From positions 62,001-126,000 of the forward strand of contig JAEUPJ010000006.1 in assembly GCA_016790285.1 (NCBI GenBank): DNA of 64,000 nt, read 5' to 3'. Each line of letters begins with the position of its first letter. The first letter of the stretch is position 1. The notes beneath the pieces are model-generated. The model searched no databases. It was not told the origin of the DNA and worked only from the letters and a program-made list of their open reading frames with translations. This document shows, piece after piece, positions 8,251-16,053 of this stretch. The stretch is from Roseateles sp. Its GTDB lineage: Bacteria > Pseudomonadota > Gammaproteobacteria > Burkholderiales > Burkholderiaceae_C. Both the position numbers and the translations under genes were made by a program.

Positions 8251-8799
8251 ATGCCGCGCGCGGTCTGCCCGCGCTGCGAGCGCCCGGCCACCACCTGCCT
8301 GTGCGCGACGCTGCCGGCGCCGCTGCCGCACCGCACCACGCTGCTGATCCTGCAGCACCCGGCGGAAGCCGGCCATGCCAAGAACACCGCGACGCTGCTC
8401 ACCCTGGGGCTGCAGCGTGCGCGCCTGCTGCGCGGCGAGCTGTTCGACCCGGCGCTGGCCGGCCCGGGCACCGCGCTGCTCTATCCCGGCGGCGACCCGC
8501 CCCGGGTGCCGGCGAACGTGCAGCAACTGGTCCTGCTCGACGGCAGCTGGCGCCAGAGCCGCCGCCTGCTGGCCGCCAACCCCTGGCTGGCCGGCCTGCC
8601 GCGCCTGGGCCTGCCGTCGCTGCCGTCGCGCTACGCCATCCGCACCGCCCACCGGCCCGGGCAGCTGTCCACGCTGGAAGCTGGCCTGCATGCCCTGGCG
8701 ATGCTGGAGGGCGGCGCCGGGCCTTTTGAGCCCCTGTGGGCGGCGTTCGATGCCTTCGTCCAGGCCGGTCTTTCCAGAAGGTCAATCGGTTTGGCCTAG
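8251..8799 (+). CDS. DTW-domain protein, likely tRNA-uridine aminocarboxypropyltransferase
   Basis: 182 aa. The N-terminal cysteine cluster CPRCERPATTCLC and the motif LLDGSWRQSRRL identify the DTW/TapT family, which transfers the 3-amino-3-carboxypropyl group of SAM to uridine in tRNA (acp3U). The family-naming D-x-T-W is D-G-S-W here, a common conservative variant. YAIRTAHRPGQLSTLEA is the conserved C-terminal SAM-region segment. It follows the membrane-protein gene by seven bases and precedes dsbD by nine. Confidence 0.8.
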   Translation: MPRAVCPRCERPATTCLCATLPAPLPHRTTLLILQHPAEAGHAKNTATLLTLGLQRARLLRGELFDPALAGPGTALLYPGGDPPRVPANVQQLVLLDGSWRQSRRLLAANPWLAGLPRLGLPSLPSRYAIRTAHRPGQLSTLEAGLHALAMLEGGAGPFEPLWAAFDAFVQAGLSRRSIGLA

Positions 8800-8808
8800 G
8801 ATTTCGGG

Positions 8809-10902
8809 ATGTCTGCCCTGCTGCGCCCCGCCGTCCTGGCCCTCCTGCCCTTCCTGGCCGCCCCGTTGATGGCGCTGGCCGCTCCGCCCGAGGCGGCCAC
8901 CGAGCATGTGCAGGCGCGCCTCGTGTCCAGCCAGGCGACCGTGGCCCCCGGGCAGCGCTTCACCGTGGCGCTGGAGCAGAACATCAAGGCCCACTGGCAC
9001 ACCTACTGGCTCAACCCGGGCGACTCCGGCCAGGCCACGACGCTGGACTGGCAGGGCGCCCAGGCCGGCCCCATCCAGTGGCCGACCCCGTCCATCCAGG
9101 CCATCGGCCCCATCGTCAACTACGGCTACGAAGGCCGCCCGGCCCTGTTGATGGAGCTGACCGTGCCGGCGGACGCCAAGCCCGGCGCGCGCTTCCAGCC
9201 CACCGCCGAGGTGCGCTGGCTGGTGTGCAAGGACGTGTGCATCCCTGAGCAGGTCACGCTCGGGCTGGACCTGCCCGTCGCCGCCGCGGCCCAGCCCGGC
9301 CCGGATGCCGCCCAGGTCGAGGAGTGGCGCGCCGCCATCCCCAAGCCGGCGCCGTTCGCCGTCAAGCTGAGCGCCGCGCCCCAGGGCGTGCGGCTGGCCG
9401 GCCCGACGGCCGGCGTCACCAAGGCCTATTTTTTCGCGGACACCTGGGGCGCCGTCGCCCACAGCGCGCCGCAGCCGCTCAAGGCGGAGGCCGGCGGCTG
9501 GGTGCTGGACATCCCGGCGGGCGACGAGCCGCTGGCCGCGGGCAAGCCGCTGTCGGGCGTGATCGCCCTCACCACCGCTGCGGGCGAGCAGGCCTGGACG
9601 ATCTCCGCGCCCATGCCCGAAGGCGCGGGCAAGGGCCCGGGGCCGGCCGACCTGTCGACGCCCGCCGCCGAGACGGCCGCCCCCGCTGCCGCTCCCGAGA
9701 GCGACCTGGGCCTGGCGCCCGCGCTGGCGCTGGCGTTGCTGGGTGGCCTGATCCTGAACCTGATGCCCTGCGTGTTCCCGGTGCTGTCCATCAAGGCGCT
9801 GGCCCTCGTGAACCAGGGCAACCACAAGGGCGAAGGCCTGGCCTACACGGCCGGCGTGCTGGCGAGCTTCGCGGTGCTGGCCGGCGTGCTGATCGCGCTG
9901 CGCGCGGGCGGCCAGCAGGTGGGCTGGGGCTTCCAGTTCCATTCGCCGGTGTTCGTGCTGGTGGTGAGCTACCTGCTGTTCGTCGTCGGCCTGAACCTGT
10001 CGGGGCTGTTCGAGGTCGGTGGCAGCTTCACCGGCATCGGCTCGGGGCTGGCCGCGCGGCAGGGCCTGGCGGGTAGCTTCTTCACCGGCGTGCTGGCCGC
10101 GGTGGTGGCCACGCCCTGCACGGCGCCGTTCATGGGCGCAGCGTTGGCGTTCGCGCTGTCGCAGCCAGCCATCGTGATGCTGGCGGTGTTCCTCGCGCTG
10201 GGGTTGGGCCTGGCGCTGCCTTTCCTGGTGCTGGCCTTCTGGCCGGCCGCCCAGCGCTGGCTGCCGCGCCCCGGGGCCTGGATGGACACCTTCAAGCAGT
10301 TCCTGGCCTTCCCGATGTACGCGGCCGTGGTGTGGCTGCTGTGGGTGCTGGCCCAGCAGGCCGGCCCGGATGGCGTGGCCCTGGCCCTGGGCGGCCTGGT
10401 GCTGATCGCCTTCGCACTGTGGGTGCGGCGCGCCGGGCGCGGCGTGCTGGCGGGCGGCGCGATGGCCGTGAGCCTGGCGCTGGCCGTGGGCATGGCCTGG
10501 TGGATCAAGCCCGCGCCGGTGGCCGACGTGCGGGCCGAGTCGGCGGTGGAGGCCTACAGCGCCGAGCGCCTGGCCGACCTGCGCGCGCAGAACAAGCCGG
10601 TGTTCGTGAACCTGACGGCCGCCTGGTGCATCTCCTGCCTCGTCAACGAGCGCGTGGCGCTGTCGCGCCCCGAGGTGCACGACGCCTTCGCCAAGGCCGG
10701 CGTCACCTACCTCAAGGGCGACTGGACCCGCGAGGACCCCAAGATCACCGCCGTCCTCAAGGCCCACGGCCGCTCGGGCGTGCCGCTGTACCTCTACTAC
10801 GCCCCGGGCGCTGCCGAAGCGCAGGTGCTGCCGCAGATCCTCACCCCCGGCCTCGTCATCGAGGCGGTTTCCACCCCCACCACGCCCCGGAGTTCGACAT
10901 GA
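8809..10902 (+). CDS. dsbD: DsbD-family thiol:disulfide reductase (ScsB/DipZ-like)
   Basis: 697 aa. A signal peptide (to about AAPLMALA) leads to a periplasmic N-domain with the Cys pair C140/C144 (CKDVC). A central eight-helix membrane domain holds its redox cysteines in NLMPCVFPVLSIKAL and VVATPCTAPFMGAAL. A C-terminal thioredoxin domain carries AAWCISCLV (C607/C610). Such proteins pass electrons from cytoplasmic thioredoxin to periplasmic acceptors such as DsbC, cytochrome c maturation factors or peroxiredoxins. The large N-domain of about 270 residues is the ScsB-like kind. AGGA lies about ten bases before the ATG. Its stop overlaps the start of the redoxin gene (ATGA), so that redoxin is a likely partner. 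Confidence 0.9.
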   Translation: MSALLRPAVLALLPFLAAPLMALAAPPEAATEHVQARLVSSQATVAPGQRFTVALEQNIKAHWHTYWLNPGDSGQATTLDWQGAQAGPIQWPTPSIQAIGPIVNYGYEGRPALLMELTVPADAKPGARFQPTAEVRWLVCKDVCIPEQVTLGLDLPVAAAAQPGPDAAQVEEWRAAIPKPAPFAVKLSAAPQGVRLAGPTAGVTKAYFFADTWGAVAHSAPQPLKAEAGGWVLDIPAGDEPLAAGKPLSGVIALTTAAGEQAWTISAPMPEGAGKGPGPADLSTPAAETAAPAAAPESDLGLAPALALALLGGLILNLMPCVFPVLSIKALALVNQGNHKGEGLAYTAGVLASFAVLAGVLIALRAGGQQVGWGFQFHSPVFVLVVSYLLFVVGLNLSGLFEVGGSFTGIGSGLAARQGLAGSFFTGVLAAVVATPCTAPFMGAALAFALSQPAIVMLAVFLALGLGLALPFLVLAFWPAAQRWLPRPGAWMDTFKQFLAFPMYAAVVWLLWVLAQQAGPDGVALALGGLVLIAFALWVRRAGRGVLAGGAMAVSLALAVGMAWWIKPAPVADVRAESAVEAYSAERLADLRAQNKPVFVNLTAAWCISCLVNERVALSRPEVHDAFAKAGVTYLKGDWTREDPKITAVLKAHGRSGVPLYLYYAPGAAEAQVLPQILTPGLVIEAVSTPTTPRSST

Positions 10903-11510
10903 CGCCCTTGTTTCGCCGCTCTCTGATCGCCGCCGCCCTGGCCGCACCGGTCCTCGCCCTGGCCAATGCCGCCGTGGACGCACCCGCGCCCGCCTTCACC
11001 GCCACCACGGCCGACGGCAAGACCGTCAACCTCGCCGACTTCAAGGGCAAGACCGTGGTGCTGGAGTGGACCAACCACGACTGCCCCTACGTCAAGAAGC
11101 ACTACGGCAGCGGCAACATGCAAGGCCAGCAGAAGGCCGCGACCGCGCAGGGCGTGGTGTGGCTGCAGGTGATCTCGTCGGCGCCCGGCCAGCAGGGTTT
11201 CGTCGACGGCGCTACGGCCCGCAAGCTCAATGCCGAGCGCGGCGCCGTGCCCACGGCCACGCTGCTGGATCCCAAGGGTGACCTCGGCAAGCTCTACGGC
11301 GCCCAGACCACGCCGCACATGTACGTCATCAAGGCCGATGGCACGCTGGCCTACAAGGGCGGCATCGACAGCATCGCCTCGGCCAAGGCCGACGACATTG
11401 CCAAGGCCGAGCCCTACGTGGCCGACGCGCTGGCCGCCGTGGCGGCCGGCCGCAAGGTCGAGAAGGCGTCCACGCGGCCCTATGGCTGCTCGGTCAAGTA
11501 CGCGAGCTGA
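10899..11510 (+). CDS. Exported peroxiredoxin-like/thioredoxin-fold protein
   Basis: 203 aa with a signal peptide (to about LANA), then an AhpC/TSA-type thioredoxin fold: APAFTATTADGKTVNLADFKG followed by VVLEWTNHDCPYVKKHY. The active region has one cysteine (C62, in DCPYV), not a CXXC; a second cysteine sits at the extreme C terminus (C197, in RPYGCSVKY) and could be the resolving partner. Its first four bases overlap the dsbD stop, so it is translationally coupled to DsbD and probably reduced by it in the periplasm. The exact substrate (peroxide or protein disulfide) is not shown. Confidence 0.82.
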   Translation: MTPLFRRSLIAAALAAPVLALANAAVDAPAPAFTATTADGKTVNLADFKGKTVVLEWTNHDCPYVKKHYGSGNMQGQQKAATAQGVVWLQVISSAPGQQGFVDGATARKLNAERGAVPTATLLDPKGDLGKLYGAQTTPHMYVIKADGTLAYKGGIDSIASAKADDIAKAEPYVADALAAVAAGRKVEKASTRPYGCSVKYAS

Positions 11511-11530
11511 GGGCCCATCCTCCCTGGCCT

Positions 11531-11562
11531 GCCGCCCGGTCGCCCCGGGCGGCTTCTTTTTT
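11531..11562 (+). terminator. Intrinsic terminator after the dsbD-redoxin unit
   Basis: Perfect 9-bp stem GCCGCCCGG (11531-11539) with CCGGGCGGC (11545-11553), followed by TTCTTTTTT. It ends the DTW-dsbD-redoxin unit before the methyltransferase gene. Confidence 0.88.
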
Positions 11563-11573
11563 CCGGAACGCCC

Positions 11574-12470
11574 ATGCAAGCCCTGCTCGATGCCATCGCC
11601 GCAGCCCCCGACCTGCCGACCGACGCGGCACGCCTCTTCCACGGCCGCGGCGGCCGCTTCCCGGGCTGCGAGCACCTGGCGCTGGATGCCTACCCGCCCG
11701 TGCTGCTGCTCACGAGCTTCCAGCCCCTGGCCGAAGAGGCTCTGGCGGCGGTCGGCGCTGCGATCACCACCCGCTGGCCCGCGGCGCCCTGGGTCTACCA
11801 ATGCCGCGCCGCCGGCGCCGCCGAGACGCGCACGATGGCCGGCGCGGTGCCGGAGCCCCATGTGGTGACCGAAGCCGGCACGCGCTACCTGGTGCACCTG
11901 CTGCGCGGGCAGAACCATGGCCTCTTCCTGGACATGGCCGCCGGCCGGCGCTGGGTGCGCGAGCAGGTTCAGCCGGGCGCCAAGGTGCTCAACCTCTTCG
12001 CCTACACCTGCGCCTTCTCGGTGGTGGCGCTGCAGGCGGGCGCGGCCGAGGTGACCAACGTCGACATGGCGTCCGGGGCGCTGGCCATCGGGCGCGGCAA
12101 CCATGAACTCAACGGCGTGAAGGCCGGCGCGCGCTTCCTGGCGCATGACATCTTCAACTCCTGGGGCAAGCTGACCCGGGGCGGGCCCTACGACCTCGTC
12201 GTGTGCGACCCGCCGAGCTTCCAGAAGGGCAGCTTCGTCGCGACCAAGGACTACGCCCGGCTGGCGCGGCGGCTGCCCGCGCTGCTCGCCCCGGGCGGTC
12301 GGGCGCTGCTGTGCCTGAACGCACCGGAGCTGGGCGTGGACTTCCTGCGTGGCACCATCGAGGCGCAGGCGCCGGAACTGGCTTTCGTGGAACGCCTGGA
12401 AAACCCTGAGACGTTCGCCGACGTGGCGCCGGAGCGCAGCCTGAAGGCGTTGGTCTACCGCGCCGGCTGA
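11574..12470 (+). CDS. Class I SAM-dependent methyltransferase (RlmI/RlmK-like)
   Basis: 298 aa. The Rossmann methyltransferase core has the SAM-binding VLNLFAYTCAFSVVALQAG, acidic strand end VTNVDMAS, and the catalytic-type DLVVCDPPSFQKGSF. The DPPSF motif and the LNLFAYTCAFS loop are typical of the RlmI and RlmK/RlmL C-terminal domains, which modify 23S rRNA bases; the N-terminal about 100 residues lack the PUA domain of RlmI. A nucleic-acid substrate is likely but unproven. It is expressed independently: a terminator precedes the ATG by 11 bases. Confidence 0.75.
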   Translation: MQALLDAIAAAPDLPTDAARLFHGRGGRFPGCEHLALDAYPPVLLLTSFQPLAEEALAAVGAAITTRWPAAPWVYQCRAAGAAETRTMAGAVPEPHVVTEAGTRYLVHLLRGQNHGLFLDMAAGRRWVREQVQPGAKVLNLFAYTCAFSVVALQAGAAEVTNVDMASGALAIGRGNHELNGVKAGARFLAHDIFNSWGKLTRGGPYDLVVCDPPSFQKGSFVATKDYARLARRLPALLAPGGRALLCLNAPELGVDFLRGTIEAQAPELAFVERLENPETFADVAPERSLKALVYRAG

Positions 12471-12747
12471 GGGGCGCTGGGCGCGGCGGCGCGTCTCGCC
12501 GGAGCAACGCGCGGGCGCTGCGCCCATCCCCCCACATGCGGGTAGATGCAGGCCCCATTGCCAAAACGAAAAACCCCGTTATCCCCAGTATTCATGAGGG
12601 TTTGCGGCATTTCGGCCGTTTGCGGCAGGGGCGGAATTTCCGACTCCTCCGTAGAACTTTCCTAAACCGTAAATAAAGCGTCACTACCCTCGCATGGCGC
12701 GTCGGGAAGGTCTCGGCGGCACGCCCCTGGACAACCGAAGTACCGCC

Positions 12748-13470
12748 ATGCAACTCCGCTCCGTCGCCCTTGCCGCCCTCCTGGTGGCGACCTTCTCGGC
12801 CCAGGCCGACACCGTCGCCCTGTGGGACTTCAACACCTACTCCTGCTCCACCGGCTGCACCACGCCCCCGAAGGCGACGCAGACGGCCAACGGCGGCGTG
12901 CTCAGCGCGGTGGGCGGCGTGACCTTCACGTCGGCAGCCGGCTCGGGCACGGGCAGCGCCTTCAACTCCACCACCTACGCGGCCCAGGGCACCGGCAACC
13001 TCACGCGCGGCATCCAGTTCATGATCGACACGTCGGGCTACACCGACCTGGTCCTGACCTTCGCCCAGCGCAACAGCAACACCGCCTCGGCCTGGACGAC
13101 GCTGCAGTACACGGTGGACGGCAGCACCTGGCAGACGGCCACCACCTTCCAGATGCCCGCCGCCTCGGCCACGACCTTCGTCAACGGCCTGACGTACGAC
13201 TTCACCAGCATCGCCGCGGCCAACAACAACGCGGACTTCGGCATCCGCTTCCTGGCCAGCTTCGCCCCGGGCACCAGCGCCTACGTGGCCACGGCCGCGG
13301 GCCAGAGCTACGCCACCGGCGGCACCATCCGCTACGACAACGTGCTGCTCTCCGGTGACGCGCTGCCGGACGTGCCGGTCGACCCCATCCCCGAGCCGCA
13401 GACCTACGCGCTGATGCTCGCCGGCCTCGCCGCCGTGGGCCTCATGGCCCGCCGTCGTCGCGCCGGCTGA
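12748..13470 (+). CDS. PEP-CTERM sorting domain protein
   Basis: 240 aa. Signal peptide (MQLRSVALAALLVATFSAQA), a beta-rich body with FTSAAGSGTGSAFNSTTYA and FMIDTSGYTDLVLTFAQRN, and a C-terminal PEP-CTERM signal: IPEPQTYALMLAGLAAVGL then MARRRRAG. Such proteins are cleaved by an EpsH/XrtA exosortase and released to the cell surface, usually in exopolysaccharide-producing betaproteobacteria. No exosortase lies in this window. The 277 bases upstream contain an AT-richer stretch (12555-12690, for example CGTAAATAAAG) unusual for the region and probably carrying its promoter, but I cannot assign a sigma factor. The next gene, 53 bases on, encodes a lipoprotein. Confidence 0.88.
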   Translation: MQLRSVALAALLVATFSAQADTVALWDFNTYSCSTGCTTPPKATQTANGGVLSAVGGVTFTSAAGSGTGSAFNSTTYAAQGTGNLTRGIQFMIDTSGYTDLVLTFAQRNSNTASAWTTLQYTVDGSTWQTATTFQMPAASATTFVNGLTYDFTSIAAANNNADFGIRFLASFAPGTSAYVATAAGQSYATGGTIRYDNVLLSGDALPDVPVDPIPEPQTYALMLAGLAAVGLMARRRRAG

Positions 13471-13523
13471 CCGGGCGACTGCCCACCCGCCGCCCCGTCC
13501 ATTCCTTTGCCGAGGATCCCGTC

Positions 13524-15956
13524 GTGAAAACTCGCTCCTTCACCCTGCACCCCTTGACCGCCTGCCTGCTGCCCCTGCTGCTGGCAGCCTGCGGCGGGGC
13601 CCAGTCGCCCGAGGCGACCGTCGCGCCCGCCGCCAGCGATTCGCTGGTCAAGGCGGCCGACGTGCACCCCAGCGTCAAGTACCCGGACCACCATGAGTTC
13701 GAGACCGACCTAGCCGTGCCGTTCGTCAGCGAGCAGCCCAGCGGCGCGCGCCGCTTCACGCTGTCGATGGACTACCTCGGCGCCCCGCAAGGCCAGCAGT
13801 TCGCCTACCGGCTGGACCTCGTCGGCCCCGATGGCAAGACGGTGCAGACCTTCGCGGGCGTGGAGCTCTACAAGGGCAAGCCGCTGACGGTGAAGCTGGA
13901 CTGGGCCGGCCGCACCGACAAGTCCGCGCTGCCCGACGGCGTGTACGAGGCGCGCCTGACTGCCTTCGCCGTGGACCCCGACGTCGCGGCCAAGGGTGAC
14001 ACGGCCGAGGCCCGCGTGCAGTCGCTGGCCACCGCCGACGACCACGGCCATGCGCCGCACACGCAGGCCTTCAAGTTCGTCATCGGCGCGCCGCCGGTGG
14101 CCAAGATGCCGGCCTACCGCGCCATGCCCATGGGCAGCCAGATGGCCGGCGGCGATGCGCCCCGTGCCAAGGCCATGGCGGCTGCCGCCATCGCCAGCTG
14201 GCCCTACACGGTCTACTACGGCTCGCTGCACGGCCAGACCAACGACTCCGACGGCGGCGGCGACCTGGCCACCTGCAACTCCTCGCAGGCCGCGCAAAGC
14301 GGTGCCTACGGTCCTGACGTGGCCTTCCCCTATGCCAAGAGCAAGGGCCTGGACTTCTTTGGCAACACCGACCACAACCACTACTTCGACGGCAGCTCGA
14401 GCCTGGGTTCCATCCCCGCCGCGACCGCCAAGGCCCGCTACACCGCGGGCGTGACCACGGCCACCAACTACACCGCGGCCAACCCCAGCTTCCTGGCCCT
14501 GTACGGCATGGAGTGGGGCGTGATCAGCGGCGGCGGCCACCTGAACATCTTCAACAGCGACGAGCTCTACTCCTGGGAGTACGACCCGAGCAACCAGCTC
14601 TACGGCCACCGCTTCGTCGCCAAGAACGACTACGCGACGCTCTACACCGTGATGCGCGCTGCTGGCCAGGTCGGCCAGTTCAACCACCCCGACACGAGCG
14701 GCCAGTTCGTCGTCAACGGCACCGACTTCGGCTACACGGCTGACGGTGACGAGGTGATGGTGCTCGCCGAGATCTCCAACACCAGCGCCTTCTCCAACAA
14801 GGACGACGAGTCCACGCCCCCGGGTTCGGGCTACGAGGGTGCCTTCCGCAAGATCCTGGAGCGCGGCTTCCACGTCGCGCCGGCCACCAACCAGGACAAC
14901 CACTGCGCCAACTGGGGCTCTTCGTACACCAACCGCACGGCGGTGCTCATCCCCAACGGCACGGCGCTGTCCAAGTCCAGCTTCGTCGACGCGCTGCGTG
15001 CCCGCCGCGTGTTCGCGACGCACGACAAGAACTCGCAGCTCGTCTTCAGCGCCAACGGCGCCATCATGGGCTCGCGCATCAACAACCAGGGTGCTCTCAA
15101 CCTGAACATCGGCTTCGCCAACACGGCGGGCAAGACCGTGTCCCTGGTCGAGGTGTGGGAAGGCGTGCCGGGCCGCAACGGCACGATGACGCTGCTCACC
15201 AACAGCGCCACCTACAGCCACACGCCGGCTAACGGCCTGCACGTGTACTACGCCAAGGTCACGCAGAACGACGGCAAGATCCTGTGGTCGGCCCCGATCT
15301 GGGTGAACCAGGGCGCCGCCAACAATGGCGACACCACGCCGCCGACCGTCTCGGCCAGCCAGACCGGCACCAGCGGCAACATCACGCTGTCGGCCACCGC
15401 GAGCGACAACATCGGCGTGACCAAGGTCGAGTTCTGGGTCGACGGCGCGCTCAAGGGCACCGACACGACCCAGCCCTACTCGATGGTGCTGGACTCGCGC
15501 ACGCTGCCCAACGGCTCGCACACGCTGGTTGCCAAGGCCTTTGACGCCGCCGCCAACAGCGCCTCGTCCACGCCGGTGACCTTCACCGTCACGAACGCGG
15601 GTGCCTCGGCCACCGAGGTGGAGCCCAACGGCACCATCGCCACGGCCAACGTGCTGGGCACTGCCACGACGGCCACGGGCTACCTGAGCACCGCCACCGA
15701 CAAGGACTACTACCGCGTCGACCTGCCGGCCAACAAGAAGATCCGCGTCGACATGGCCGGCCCGAGCGGCGTCGACTACGACCTCTACCTGGTCACGTCC
15801 TCCGGCGCCGGCCTGGCCTCGTCGGAAGGCAGCACCGCCGCGGAATCGCTGACCTACACCAATGGCACCAGCGCCCGCACCGTCTACATCAAGGTGCAGA
15901 GCTACAGCGGCTCCAGCACCGCCACTCCTTACACGCTGACGATCAGCTACCCCTGA
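13524..15956 (+). CDS. PHP/CehA-McbA-like lipoprotein with Ig-like and PPC domains
   Basis: 810 aa. A lipobox (LLLAACGG) predicts a lipid anchor. After an N-terminal beta domain (about 40-200) comes a PHP-type metallohydrolase region (about 225-520) with metal-ligand segments VYYGSLHGQTNDSDG, FGNTDHNHYFDG, GQFNHPDTSG and APATNQDNHC. These resemble the CehA/McbA and DUF3604 families. Then follow an Ig-like domain (about 600-690, DNIGVTKVEFWVDGALKG) and a bacterial pre-peptidase C-terminal (PPC) domain (about 695-810, VEPNGTIATANVL and KDYYRVDLP). It is probably an envelope phosphoesterase or amidohydrolase of unknown substrate; PPC domains are typical of secreted enzymes. A UUCG-loop terminator follows. 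Confidence 0.8.
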   Translation: MKTRSFTLHPLTACLLPLLLAACGGAQSPEATVAPAASDSLVKAADVHPSVKYPDHHEFETDLAVPFVSEQPSGARRFTLSMDYLGAPQGQQFAYRLDLVGPDGKTVQTFAGVELYKGKPLTVKLDWAGRTDKSALPDGVYEARLTAFAVDPDVAAKGDTAEARVQSLATADDHGHAPHTQAFKFVIGAPPVAKMPAYRAMPMGSQMAGGDAPRAKAMAAAAIASWPYTVYYGSLHGQTNDSDGGGDLATCNSSQAAQSGAYGPDVAFPYAKSKGLDFFGNTDHNHYFDGSSSLGSIPAATAKARYTAGVTTATNYTAANPSFLALYGMEWGVISGGGHLNIFNSDELYSWEYDPSNQLYGHRFVAKNDYATLYTVMRAAGQVGQFNHPDTSGQFVVNGTDFGYTADGDEVMVLAEISNTSAFSNKDDESTPPGSGYEGAFRKILERGFHVAPATNQDNHCANWGSSYTNRTAVLIPNGTALSKSSFVDALRARRVFATHDKNSQLVFSANGAIMGSRINNQGALNLNIGFANTAGKTVSLVEVWEGVPGRNGTMTLLTNSATYSHTPANGLHVYYAKVTQNDGKILWSAPIWVNQGAANNGDTTPPTVSASQTGTSGNITLSATASDNIGVTKVEFWVDGALKGTDTTQPYSMVLDSRTLPNGSHTLVAKAFDAAANSASSTPVTFTVTNAGASATEVEPNGTIATANVLGTATTATGYLSTATDKDYYRVDLPANKKIRVDMAGPSGVDYDLYLVTSSGAGLASSEGSTAAESLTYTNGTSARTVYIKVQSYSGSSTATPYTLTISYP

Positions 15957-16004
15957 TCGACCGGTGATGTGACCTGCCGTGCGCCCGATCGGCGCACGGA
16001 CACC

Positions 16005-16026
16005 AGGGGCCTTCGGGCCCCTTTTT
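16005..16026 (+). terminator. Intrinsic terminator with UUCG loop
   Basis: Stem AGGGGCC (16005-16011), loop TTCG, stem GGCCCCT (16016-16022), then TTTT. It ends the 13524-15956 gene just before the convergent kinase gene. Confidence 0.88.
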
Positions 16027-16053
16027 CATGCCCGGGCGCGGCGCGCAGGGCGG

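Noticed and set aside
8782-10983. Minus-strand frame of 733 codons opposite dsbD
   Set aside because: dsbD has all redox motifs and helices in its own frame; the reverse reading is low-complexity.
13710-15521. Long minus-strand frame opposite the PHP lipoprotein gene
   Set aside because: Val/Arg/Gly-rich shadow; the plus-strand gene has clear domains and a lipobox.
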